Shown here: positions 12,122-21,200 of the stretch, piece after piece | Position numbering within the stretch: the stretch's first letter is position 1 | Layout of the letters: each line of letters opens with the position of its first letter | DNA from: Dermacentor variabilis | Taxonomy: Eukaryota > Arthropoda > Arachnida > Ixodida > Ixodidae | Reading direction: 5' to 3' | Assembly (NCBI RefSeq): GCF_050947875.1 | Contig: NC_134568.1 | Location: 266,807,202 to 266,871,201 of the forward strand | DNA length: 64,000 bases | Translations under genes and position numbers: made by a program | Notes under the pieces: generated by a model | The model's database searches: none | The model's input: only the letters and a program-made list of their open reading frames with translations | Told to the model about the DNA's origin: nothing

Positions 12122-12363
12122 ACCCGCCGTGGTTGCTTATTGGCTATGGTGTTGGGCTGCTAAGTACGAGGTCGCGGGATCGAAACCCCGTCATGGCGGC
12201 CGCATTTCGATGGGGGCGAAATGCGAGAACACGCGTGTGTTTAGATTCAGCTGCACGGTAAAGAACCCCAGGTGGTCCAAACTATCCCACAGCTAGTCCC
12301 CAAATACGGCGTGGCTTATAATCAGATCGTGGTTTTAGCCCGCAAAACCCCATAATTTTTTTT
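12122..12363 (+). mobile_element. tRNA-derived SINE, resembling tick Ruka, nearly full length
   Basis: The tRNA-like head begins CCGCCGTGGTTGCTTATTGG and continues GTTGGGCTGCTAAGTACG. The box-B-like GCGGGATCGAAACCCCG lies at about 12174. The body follows: GATGGGGGCGAAATGCGAGA, GTGTGTTTAGATTCAGCTGC, AAAGAACCCCAGGTGGTCC, and TATAATCAGATCGTGGTTTT. It ends in ACCCCATAATTTTTTTT. The tRNA-related head plus a body ending in an A/T-rich tail is the layout of the tick SINE Ruka. Transcription would be by Pol III from the internal boxes. Confidence 0.85.
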
Positions 12364-13260
12364 CTAAAACTATGCGACAAAGGCGACAGCAAGTAATGCA
12401 CGTGCAGGTCTTCCTATACCAGTTCGGGAACGCTGTCACGGACGAGAACAGTGCAGTAACATGCCGCACGCTGCTGCAGAGCTTAATTCACGTCTTCCCT
12501 TAGAAAGTAGACGGTGGTTCCGTAATTGGCAAAGGAGACAAGGGGCAGATTCGTCACTTGAGGGTTCTTAGGGCAAGCTGACGTGCTATTGTTGCTTTCA
12601 GATATTATAATGTTGATACTTTGTCGCGCTCCACGTGTGCGACAAAAGACACCGATTGAAAACCATGCTCCAATTCGCGGAAGCAAGTATTCGAAGCGTT
12701 TCCAGTAACATAGCGGGGCCACAATAAGAAGCAAGGCATTTTGCACGATTCGTCAAAAGGCGCGAGATAGGGCATTAAGCTGCGCGATAAATTAGCAAAG
12801 CCCAGACCACACGTACGCATGCGCAGACGGTGCGGCATGGCTCGTACGCGTCGAAACGCGGCGTGATCTCGGGGAACAGATCCTGTCTGTTATCGCGCGC
12901 TTGGGCTGCCTCGCGTCGGCGCGCCTGGCTACGCAGCGGCGGCGCGGAACATTCAACTCTCAGTAAAGCAGATTTATGTCACGCAAGAAAGTGCTTCTTC
13001 TTTCCTTTTTGTACTGATTTAATAGCAAAAAAAAAGGGTATATCAATTACGTTAATATATATCGAAGCAGTTTGAAACACGGTCAATAACAAAGAACGAA
13101 GCGGCTTCTACCAAGGGCGTCGGTGAGTGAGCCCAGTGAACGCGCGCTGTCGTGCGTCTATGTGGATGCAAACCGCGATTCCTCGCGAGGCGCGGCAGGC
13201 GCTAGGCGCGCGGACGCGAGCTTGCGCGCTTCCGCAAGCGTGCGTGTGGTCTCGGCACTG
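12364..13260. other. no recognised gene or repeat
   Basis: The left half is AT-rich. From about 12830 GC content rises, continuing into 13530. Frames present are short and unrecognised. Confidence 0.4.
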
Positions 13261-13400
13261 CGACGCACGATGGCCGCTCGAGCCAGCTCTGCCGCACGCC
13301 CTCAGTGAAACAGGGGCGAGGATGTGACGGAGCAGAACAAGCGGCACCCCGTTCCCGTTTAGTCGACGAGCAGCGTAACCTCGCCAGGGAAAACGACATG
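13261..13400 (-). repeat. dispersed repeat, copy B (inverted relative to copy A)
   Basis: The reverse complement carries TTTTCCCTGGCGAGGTTAC, TGCTCGTCGACT, GCTCCGTCACATCCTCGCC, TGTTTCACTGAGGG and GCAGAGCTGGCTCGAG, matching copy A at 11740-11855. It sits in a GC-rich block (12830-13530) that has long overlapping open frames in several phases, a composition effect. Confidence 0.7.
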
Positions 13401-13984
13401 ACACGCTGGCACATACGGTGGGACGCGCATGCGCACCGCCGCCTTGGCGCCGTTCTCGACTGCAGGTGCCGCGCCACCGGAAGGCGCGTCGATGCGTCAG
13501 AGTCCGTATACTTTTGCTCACGGGTGTACGCAGCGCAATTTGAATCCATTCTATCCGCGAGAAGCCTTTACTTCCTCATTACCGTGTAGCCGCAGATGTG
13601 CGAAGGCGAGCTTTCTGGTTCTTTTTTTTTTCCGCACGTCCGGCTCCACAGCTGCCTCAAGCGGCCAGTGGCGCGGCAATTTTGCGTGTATTCGCGGACT
13701 TCTTTCACGCTCCGAAAAACACTTTTATGTAGCACGTATTGAGCAACAGAAAGCTGCATCGGGTGTTTTTTCTCGTTGCTCTACAATTTTCTTATTGTTA
13801 CTTTTCATCTAATTTAACATTTGAGAAGTTTATTAATTAATTAGGGCTAATGATATATTTAGGCGGACTACAAAAAATAATCTGAGTTCCTCCAAGCGAC
13901 AACAAACAACATTACCTTGGTTCTGTACAGCTACATGGCACTTACATAGCTTTAAATCTTGGTGCATGATAGTTGGGACACCCT
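13401..13984. other. no recognised feature
   Basis: GC-rich up to about 13530, then AT-rich with a poly-T run at 13621. Nothing recognised. Confidence 0.4.
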
Positions 13985-14205
13985 ATATAATCATGACCAT
14001 GCATATAGAGCCAGCAGACAATGAAGCCAAGGGAGGCATCGAGGAAATTAGCTGTGGCTGATATTGAAATGTAGAAAATAATAAAGAAAAGGGAAATGAA
14101 ATTCGATGAAACGATAACGTGTCGCCATGGAGAGCCGAACCCGCAACCTCCGGATTGCGCGTGCATTGCACTACCAATTGTGCTACGGCGACGGCTATGC
14201 AGTAT
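13985..14205 (-). mobile_element. tRNA-derived SINE, second family, minus strand
   Basis: The minus strand starts with GTCGCCGTAGCACAATTGG (box-A-like), then GGTTGCGGGTTCGGCTC (box-B-like) near 14140. The body contains ATTTCATTTCCCTTTTC, ATTTCAATATCAGCCACAGC and CTTGGCTTCATTGTCTGC. The tail words recur in the palindrome at 14349-14415. The head differs from the Ruka-like family. Confidence 0.75.
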
Positions 14206-14284
14206 TATAACATAATAAGTATTTGTGTTTACTAGATCTATAGCCCTAAGAGTGCTAACCAGCGTCACTCAGATATGCGTATGT

Positions 14285-14327
14285 GCGTGCGTGCGTGCGT
14301 GCGTGCATGTGTGTGTGTGTGTGTGTT
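14285..14327. repeat. (GTGC)n/(GT)n microsatellite
   Basis: Tandem GTGC units followed by GT units. Confidence 0.9.
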
Positions 14328-14348
14328 TGGGCGCATGCAGTCATAAGA

Positions 14349-14420
14349 CGCCAATTTATAAACAATGACACCAAGGACAGCCTTGGTGTCATTGTGTGTT
14401 GGTTTCTTATATGACTAATA
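14349..14420. repeat. palindrome made of two SINE tails
   Basis: Perfect 14-bp arms CAATGACACCAAGG (14363-14376) and CCTTGGTGTCATTG (14381-14394) around a 4-base loop, with looser pairing outside. The right half resembles the tail of the SINE at 13985-14205 (CTTGGCTTCATTGTCTGCTGG), so two tails appear to meet in inverted orientation. Confidence 0.65.
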
Positions 14421-14453
14421 AAAACCGGGCCACTCGGGTTCTGTTCTTCTAGT

Positions 14454-14468
14454 TGATATATATATATA

Positions 14469-14525
<57 letters not shown>

Positions 14526-14590
14526 TTATTTATTTATTTATTTATTTACAATACTGCCAGTCTCTACTGAGACCATAGCAGGAGGGCACT
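14454..14590. repeat. (AT)n and (TTTA)n tract with possible LINE 3' stub
   Basis: About 65 bp of AT repeats, then seven TTTA units to about 14548. These are followed by CAATACTGCCAGTCTCTACT and GAGACCATAGCAGGAGGG, which may be the 3' end of a LINE with a TTTA tail. The LINE reading is tentative. Confidence 0.6.
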
Positions 14591-14639
14591 ATATATATAT
14601 ATATATGTACATAAACAAAGAACACTGATAATGTTATAT

Positions 14640-15180
14640 AGAATATAGAATAGAATTTATTGACAGGAAAGACAGAGAGGTCGACCTGAGCTAGTGCGCT
14701 CTAGTCTGCTACTCTGCACTGGGGAAGAGGGAAGGGGAGTGAAAGTATTGGAATGGATGATGATGATAAGAGAAGTGGTGAGTGCTTATGTACATGAGAC
14801 AGTTGCCTCGCTAGAGCCGCTCGTCGAGCTTTGTGTCCTGCAGAAACTCCAACAATACTTTTGTTGCACGCATCGAAATTGCAGTGTCAGGCCATGGGCC
14901 GAGGATAGCTTCCTCCGACAGTAGTTGCCTGCCAACACTGGCTAAGAAACTGTCTAACGTCATTCGCTCCAGCATATATGCTGGGCAGTCGCACAGTACG
15001 TGTTGCAGTGTTTCGGGCATCTGGCAGTGTACACAATCAGGGCTGGTCGATTGGCCGATGAGGTGTGCGTAGCGACGGGTGAAAGCAACGCCGAGCCGAA
15101 TCCTGTGTAGCAATGATGTTTTGCTCCGTGTAAGCTTCGGGGGCAAACAGAATTTACCGAATTTACCGATAATGTTAAGT
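14640..15180 (-). mobile_element. LINE 3' end (post-RNase H tail plus 3' UTR), minus strand
   Basis: On the minus strand, LTRSKTSLLHRIRLGVAFTRRY, then SPDCVHCQMPETLQHVLCDCP (Cys-rich knuckle), then EEAILGPWPDT...VLLEFLQDTKL and a stop. This is the C-terminal tail of I/Jockey/R1-type LINEs. The 3' UTR runs to about 14645, where the + strand reads AATTTATTGACAGGAAAG. RNase H and RT are missing, so this is a 5'-truncated copy. Confidence 0.8.
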
Positions 15181-15239
15181 ATCAATACATGTATAACGTT
15201 AGTTTCGCACCTTAAAACATAAACAATTTTCACTACAGA

Positions 15240-16982
15240 ATGTATACACCAAACACAAGTACATGCGAACTTTCAAAAAATAAGAAATGACAATTGAGGT
15301 ATTCTACGCTGCATACTCGACTACATACACAGGGCACAAGTCCATGGTGGTTTGCACGATCAATAATAGCACTAGCAATTTTAACCTGCTAAACAATTTT
15401 TTTGAATTCTTAATTCAAACTGAGACAGTGACTCTGTGTTAGTGGTGAGAGGCGATAACATATTCCATTCACGGATGGCAACCGGAAAAAAGGAATATTT
15501 AAACACATTATTATTATATTTATATTCTACTAAGGTGTTTGTGTGTTTGTGCCTGGTAGGTTGTGTTTGTGAATAAGAAATGTAATTTGAAATGTCAATT
15601 TTGAAATAGTTATGCAGAAATTGATAAAGAAATTTCAACATGCCGTGCTCGTTAACGATATTGGTCTGAAATTTGATTCAACGGATTTATCTCCCGACTT
15701 GTAGATCGGAATAATTTTAGCTATTTTCCAATCATTGGGTAGTTTTGATGTCGATAGGGATTTACGGAAAATAAGGCCGAGGTATCTGCTGCACCACTGT
15801 GCGTACCTTTTAAGAAATTGGTTGGGTATATTGTCCGGACCACATGTTTTTTTAGTGTCTAGGGCAAGAAGAAGATTAAGAACACCAGCGTCTGTGATAA
15901 CGAGTGGGTCGATAGTGGAAACAGTCCGTGGAACTAAGTCCGGCATGACGCCATTATCGTTTGTGAAGACCGAACGAAAGAATTGGTTATATCTGTTGGC
16001 TTTATCCCTTTTTCACTTGACGAGAGCTGAGTTATGAGTGTGTTTTTTTGGCGAAAGTGGTTCCAGAATCTATGTGGATTGTTCTTTATAAAGCTGGGGA
16101 GTACGGTGTTGGAGTAATAGTGTTTCGCTTCTTTGGATTTCTGTTTGAAATTTTTTGCTGCAAGCGCTAGCCTAGGGATCTTAGATGGAGTATTGCCTGT
16201 TGCCTTGCTAGCTTTGCGTAACCTTTTGAGTTGGCGTTTTGCATGTATTACTTCCCGAGTAATCCATGGGTTATTTTTCAAGGGTTTTTTCGATTTAACA
16301 GGAATAAAATATGTTACACAGTGGGACACTATGTCTTTCAAACGCATCCAGACAACATTTATATCAGACAAAGGATCTGAGACCAATGCCGAAAACTCTT
16401 GGGATTCGTGAGATAAATAGGTTTGTATGTGGGCGTCATCTGCTTTGTCGAAATTGATTATAGTTTGGGCTGCGGTTTGCACTGATATTTTGTAATCTAG
16501 TGGTAAGATACACATCGGAATATTGTGATCGGATATTCCTTCTATTACTTCTAACTTCACTTGTTCTAAGAGAAAGTTACTACTTAGTAAGATCAGGTCA
16601 AGTATACTCCGAGACTCGTTTTGCACCCTTGTGGGGCATTCCACAATTTGGCGCAAGTTGAAATTTAACATCATATCGAGAAGGGCTTCTGAAGCCTTTG
16701 TTGTGTACTGCATGGTAGACCAGTTAAGGTCGGCAAGGTTAAAATCACCCATAAGAATAACACGACAATTTCGAGCATGTTGCTGTAAGTATTCTTGTAT
16801 GGCAATTATGCATTCGTGTCCACATACGGGGCTTCTATATAGGTAACCAACAACTATACTTGTGCCTTTAGTGTTAATCTTACAAAAGATTGCCGCGGCA
16901 TCAGCTACCTCTGGAAGAATGACCAGTGGGATTGATTTCTTTATTGCTAGCGCCACGCCTCCACCACGTGTTCGCCTATCTT
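15240..16982 (-). mobile_element. LINE with endonuclease and a deleted reverse-transcriptase core, minus strand
   Basis: Minus-strand frame from about 16982: DRRTRGGGVALAI, then GDFNLADLNW, SILDLILLS and SDHN, the order of an APE-type endonuclease of CR1/L2-like LINEs. The frame runs to about 16010, where a one-base shift separates it from QFFRSVFTND. The reverse-transcriptase start follows: KKTCGPDNIPNQFLK, DWKIAKIIPIYKSGD, NFRPISLTSTAC. At about 15641 the sequence passes directly to FLYQFLHNYFKIDISNYIS and REWNMLSP, which belong to the RT C-terminus. The catalytic palm (YADD) is therefore missing. The 5' end abuts an (AT)n tract. This copy cannot encode an active RT. Confidence 0.8.

Positions 16983-16984
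<2 letters not shown>

Positions 16985-17042
<58 letters not shown>
16985..17042. repeat. (AT)n microsatellite
   Basis: About 57 bp of pure TA repeats at the 5' edge of the LINE on its left. Confidence 0.95.
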
Positions 17043-17047
<5 letters not shown>

Positions 17048-17898
17048 TCATCCCCATTTCACTGTGAACGAACACTTTTATTTTGTTTCTACCATAGAAA
17101 CACCATCTGCCTCTTTTGTTTTTTTGTTTTCTTTTTTCGCCAAAGAGCATGCATCGACTGCCGTGTTGCTCCTCGCTACCACGTTCGCTACCATAAACTG
17201 CGCCGTGCGGCTGCCATCGTTATTCGCAGACAAGCGAATCTACCCGACGCGAAATGGCGCGCCTTTAAATTTCCAAACCTCTGCGCAGTGGCACAGGTGG
17301 TGAATGTTGCGAACAGACACATCAAGTCGATTTTTCTCAGCTTTGGACTGCTGGTGGCTGTAATGTTAGAATTATAACCCCACCCACGCGCTTTCTTTTT
17401 GTGTGTGTGTGTGTGTCTTCACGGCATAGTGTGTCACAATGCAGTGAAGACAGAGTACAGAACTTAGCCGGTGAAGCGAGCCTGCGAGCTTCATAAGCTT
17501 CGCGAGCGTCACGAGCCTCGGTGCGGAGGAACACGTGTGATTGTTGCGAACGGACGGACGGATGAAGTGACACGTTCAGCCCAACTTATCAGTCCTGCTT
17601 GCAATAAGAAATAGCTTTAGTAGTGTGGTTACTGTCCGTTCCACTGAGGCTCGTGTGTCCTGGCAAGTTGCACACAGCCGCTCAAACGGAACGCTAGTGC
17701 CCTTTAGAGTATTGGTGGATAACTAATCGGGGATGAGATGGGACCGGAGTCTTTATAAGCGTAGGCAACCTTACACGAGAAAGAAGAGATGGGCAAAATG
17801 TTAGACTGCAAAGTAAAGCCTGATCAACTCACCCAGGATAGGCCACGCAAGGCTATTTGTCGCCACCTCGTTTCAAAATGGACGCCATTACAGATTTC

Positions 17899-17930
<32 letters not shown>

Positions 17931-18079
17931 CGACGCTTACGCCGGCAGCGCAAAGCGATACGCAACGCTCGCTCCGCTGCCGAACCGATGGAGCTGAACG
18001 TCACGGTGTGTCTGTTTGGCTTTTCTATTGTTTTTCGCCCAAGTTGATTGCACGTCGCTCATGTCTGCGACGCGCGCTT
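17043..18079. other. no gene; (ATC)n tract at 17897-17931
   Basis: Mixed sequence with a GT run at 17400 and an eleven-unit ATC repeat. Such repeats often mark the 3' ends of RTE LINEs, but no RTE sequence follows here. Confidence 0.4.
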
Positions 18080-18236
18080 GCCAATAATGCGAAAGGAGAA
18101 AACAACCGTGTACTTAGATTTAGGTGCTTGTTAGAGAACTCCATGTAGTCCAAATTGTTCCGGAGTCCCCCACTACGGCGTGCCTCATAATCAGATCGTG
18201 GTTTTGGCAAGTAAAACACCACCATTTATTTAATTT
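18080..18236 (+). mobile_element. 5'-truncated Ruka-like SINE
   Basis: Begins in the body at GCGAAAGGAGAAAACAACCG, then GTGTACTTAGATTTAGGTGC, TTCCGGAGTCCCCCACTACG, GCGTGCCTCATAATCAGATC and GTGGTTTTGGCAAGTAAAAC. It corresponds to the 3' two-thirds of the SINE at 12122. No tRNA-like head. Confidence 0.8.
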
Positions 18237-19289
18237 TTACAATACGAAATTGACGCAGTTCTCACCAGTGCGCCAACGCCAGAAACCTGAGCGGAGAAGA
18301 CTGTGCGCGACGCTGAACACAATAAAAAATGTCACTATGCGTTTGCGCATTTGAATAGAAGCGCTCTCATGTCTCTCACACAAACGCTGCACTTCATGGT
18401 CGCGAAAAAGCGAACCGCACACGTTTTATCGGCTTTACTCGATAGTGCATCGTCATCAAATACAACAGTGGTCACTTTCCATATTTGTAACAAAAGTACC
18501 GATACTGCCATTTGGCTTGCGCCGGACACCGGGATTATTTGGTTTTCTGCATCCAGCGCGTGGTCTTGCTTTTCGGGAAAAACGCTTCAGTGAGCATGGA
18601 TCTCAATCCAGGTGCGCAAGCATGCTCTGTCGTATCTTTTTAGAACGCAGTTCTTAGACGCCCGCTGTTGCGGCGAGCGTCGGCATCGGCGTAACCCAGT
18701 GGACGAGCACAGCGAAAGATGAAAGCGAACGCGAAGCGCTGCGGAGGATGAAAGACGCAAGGAGGAAAGCGGAGGAGGAGGGTATGGCGAAAGGGTGAGA
18801 AGAAAAGCGTAGTGCGGCGACAAGGGCTGTTATCAAGTTCTGTTGCCAACAGCTCAGCTAGAAATGGGTACCATAGAGAACGCGGGAACCTCTTCACTGT
18901 TTAGTTTCTTACTCTATTCGTTTTCCGCCAAAGTGCTGGTTGAAGGGTTACCGCTGTTTTTATTATCCGTGACGAACCGTATTGCGTATCCGTATTCATG
19001 CGTTGTCGCAAATGGACCTTAGTCACCTGGCGGACAGCTTCGACAGTAAAAATAATAGTGATGCTCTGCAGCGGGAAAAAAAGCGATCCCCTTGTAAACC
19101 AAGGTAGACTTTCAGATTATTACACAAAAATGTCGCACAATGGAAGGCAGCAGAGTAAAGTGGGAGAGCAACATGGCACCAACGTGCCTTGTGCAGGACG
19201 CCCAGTGTGCGTTCGTGTGGGCCTGCCGTACAGTATTCCCATCGTCATCGTCGTCGTTATTGCAAATCATAGCTGAAGGGCAACATCGT
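18237..19289. other. no recognised feature
   Basis: Short frames only. A purine-rich stretch lies at 18710-18830. Confidence 0.4.
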
Positions 19290-19430
19290 AGTTTGTTAGA
19301 TATATAGAGAGAGAGATACATCTATTACGATAGAAAAGCTGAGAGGTTGGCCTGAATGAAAGTTCTGACCATCCATTCAGCTTTGGAGTAGGGATAGTTT
19401 CTTAGAGGTTGTAAGAAACTCTATGGGCTA
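19290..19430 (-). mobile_element. possible LINE 3' UTR remnant
   Basis: ATACATCTATTACGATAGAA followed by AAGCTGAGAGGTTGGCCTGA resembles the + strand view of the LINE 3' end at 14645 (AATTTATTGACAGGAAAG, GAGAGGTCGACCTGAGCTAG). There is no coding part, so this is weak. Confidence 0.35.
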
Positions 19431-20119
19431 TATGCACAGATTTCGTCTTCTTCCTGTTCTTCTTGACCTTCTAAAGATGCGACACCGACCCATGGCAAAG
19501 TATTGGCCATGAACATCCGTAATATTTTAAATACGATAGAGTAGATAAAGATAATAACGAATAAGCAGAAATTTTGACGTCAGTCCCGAAGGAAAATGTG
19601 GTAAATTTCCCAACTAACTAGTTTCACTGAAGTAGTAAACAGCACCACAAACGCCTTTCGACGGACGTCCAAAAACCTACGAAACAACCAGAAGACTGAA
19701 ATGATGATTACAAGATGATGATGATCCTCAATTCTAACACGTGCCCACTATGGCAGATACGCCAAGAATTGGACGGTTTCAAATATGATGGTATCGGCCC
19801 CCGTGTACATCTTACTAAAAATAAAGTGAATGCTAGACTAGAAGCATACTTAGAAAAGTGTATTGTGAGGGGAAAATTGTCATATTTTTTTAGTGGTGTC
19901 TTCTTTTTCTTCAGAATTGTACGGCTATACTAACTCAGTTATCGACCATAATGAGGAAATAACTGTGCAGTGGAGCCTTTACCCACACTTGTGAGAAGCG
20001 CTCTCCAATTCGATCACATTTTGTTCTGACGGGGCCGGTGATGATAATGGGCAAGATGGGTAGCTTACGATTTCCTTGTAATACTGCGAAGTTAACTACA
20101 AATCGTAGGCCAAGCAAAC
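19431..20119. other. region upstream of scrt, nothing specific seen
   Basis: AT-rich, with short GATGAT repeats near 19720. No promoter motif could be assigned. Confidence 0.4.
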
Positions 20120-21200
20120 ACAACTCTAGGCGCCAGAGAAGGCAGGACACCGAACCCAGCGGCCTGGCAGCAGCGGGAATCGTCCCCAGTGCTCAATGGA
20201 GGGGCTGACGGGAACAAAGGCGGCCGGCCACAGCGCCACGCCATAGAAACGTCGCCCAGGGGGGAGAAATGCCGGCGGCATCGGAGCGGATCGGCGCTTG
20301 TTCTGCAAACAAAGTTGGTCCCCGTTCGGGACACGGCGCGAGACTCCCGTAACGTCCCTCGTAGCCGGCGTGCGCCGGAGAACATCACATGTTGAATAGG
20401 GAAAAGGGGAAGCGGCGAGGGCGCCGGCGCGGATAGGGAGAGAGCCCCCGACGATGCAAAAAGACGCAAAGCGATCATCCGTGACGCGTGCAGATTCTCC
20501 CCACTGCGCACGCGCAGAGCGCCGCCCCCTCGCCCGCAGGGCCGCGGTGGCAGCACCGGCGGCGGGATCGCGCTCCCTCTTGCTGGCAACCATGGGGTAG
20601 TTGTTGCGCTCGCGACCCGTCGGCTGGCCGGGGGAAAATGAAGAGCGAAAGTTGGTAGTCGGCGAGCGCGGCTCCCAACGAGGAAGAAAACGAAGCGACC
20701 GATCGCGCTCTGGCTGGATAAAGAACGACCAAGATGCCACGCTCCTTTCTGGTCAAGAAAGTCAAGTACCCGGTGTCCAACCACCATGCCAGCGGGCCCC
20801 GTTGGTACCGGCAGCCGTCCAGCCCAACGGAGGCGGCGCCGGTGCCGAGCCCGCAGCCCAGTTCGCCCAGCCGCGGCGGCGCCGTCGCCCTGCCGGCCTA
20901 CGGTGAGTCGTGCCGTTCGTGTGCGCGCCGTGGCGCTAAAGCCACGGCGCCACAAGTGCACGGGCCCGCCCTGGGTCGCGTGTCCGGGCCGAATTATGCC
21001 CCGCTCGCTCGATAGGCGCCCCCGCTGCACGTAGACGCGCCGCAGGAATAGGCGCAACAGGTCCACGGTTCCTCACGACACAGGCAGCCGCGATCAGCTG
21101 ATATGGTCTCGCGCGTACACTGCCGCATCTCGGCGCCGCCACGTCGCAACCACGCGCTCTTGCCAAGCGCTGGGCTGCCGAACGGTTTGCGGTCGCTGTC
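20120..21200 (+). promoter_or_regulatory. GC/CpG-rich block around scrt exon 1 (probable promoter and 5' UTR)
   Basis: This is the most GC- and CpG-dense kilobase of the window outside exon 2. It covers the sequence before the start codon, the exon and the first 300 bases of the intron. No TATA box is evident close to the start, as expected for a CpG-rich developmental promoter. Two tiny upstream frames precede the start codon: ATG-GGG-TAG at 20592-20600 and a six-codon frame at 20638-20658. They matter only if transcription starts upstream of them. Long antisense open frames here come from base composition. The transcription start cannot be placed from sequence. Confidence 0.5.
20734..20902 (+). 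CDS. scrt: Scratch-family zinc-finger repressor, coding exon 1 (SNAG domain)
   Basis: First coding exon, residues 1-56 plus the first base of codon 57. It opens with MPRSFLVKKVK, the SNAG motif of Snail/Scratch/Gfi proteins, in the form typical of Scratch. In this family SNAG recruits histone-demethylase and deacetylase corepressors in the nucleus. The rest of the exon is a proline/serine-rich linker without an obvious domain. The ATG has A at -3. The exon ends at G|GTGAGT (donor GT at 20903-20904) after one base of codon 57, so the intron is phase 1. The 3' exon at 54914 begins with two bases that complete GAC, so the phases agree and the junction reads AY-DYSSPAYES. No PxDLS-type CtBP motif is visible. 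Reading through the donor adds a short, non-homologous arginine-rich tail, which argues that the splice is real. An extra phase-1/phase-1 exon inside the intron cannot be excluded. Assignment to Scratch rests on SNAG plus the exon 2 fingers. Confidence 0.9.

Noticed and set aside
12122..12200. Genuine tRNA genes at 12.1, 14.1 and 48.3 kb
   Set aside because: The heads have box A and box B likeness, but arms mispair and each continues into a SINE body and tail, so they are SINE heads.
16947..17377. Open frames through (AT)n, also at 31.1 kb, and through (GT)n at 27.0 kb and (CA)n at 57.2 kb
   Set aside because: The Tyr-Ile and Cys-Val repeats they encode are artefacts of dinucleotide microsatellites.
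17897..17931. (ATC)n tract as the 3' end of another RTE LINE
   Set aside because: The sequence beside it does not match the RTE 3' end seen at 34950-35100.
20092..21066. Long antisense open frames over scrt exon 1 (up to 324 codons)
   Set aside because: The region is very GC-rich and open in several phases at once. The translations are low-complexity Arg/Ala/Pro/Ser without a domain, and the sense strand carries the clear SNAG exon.
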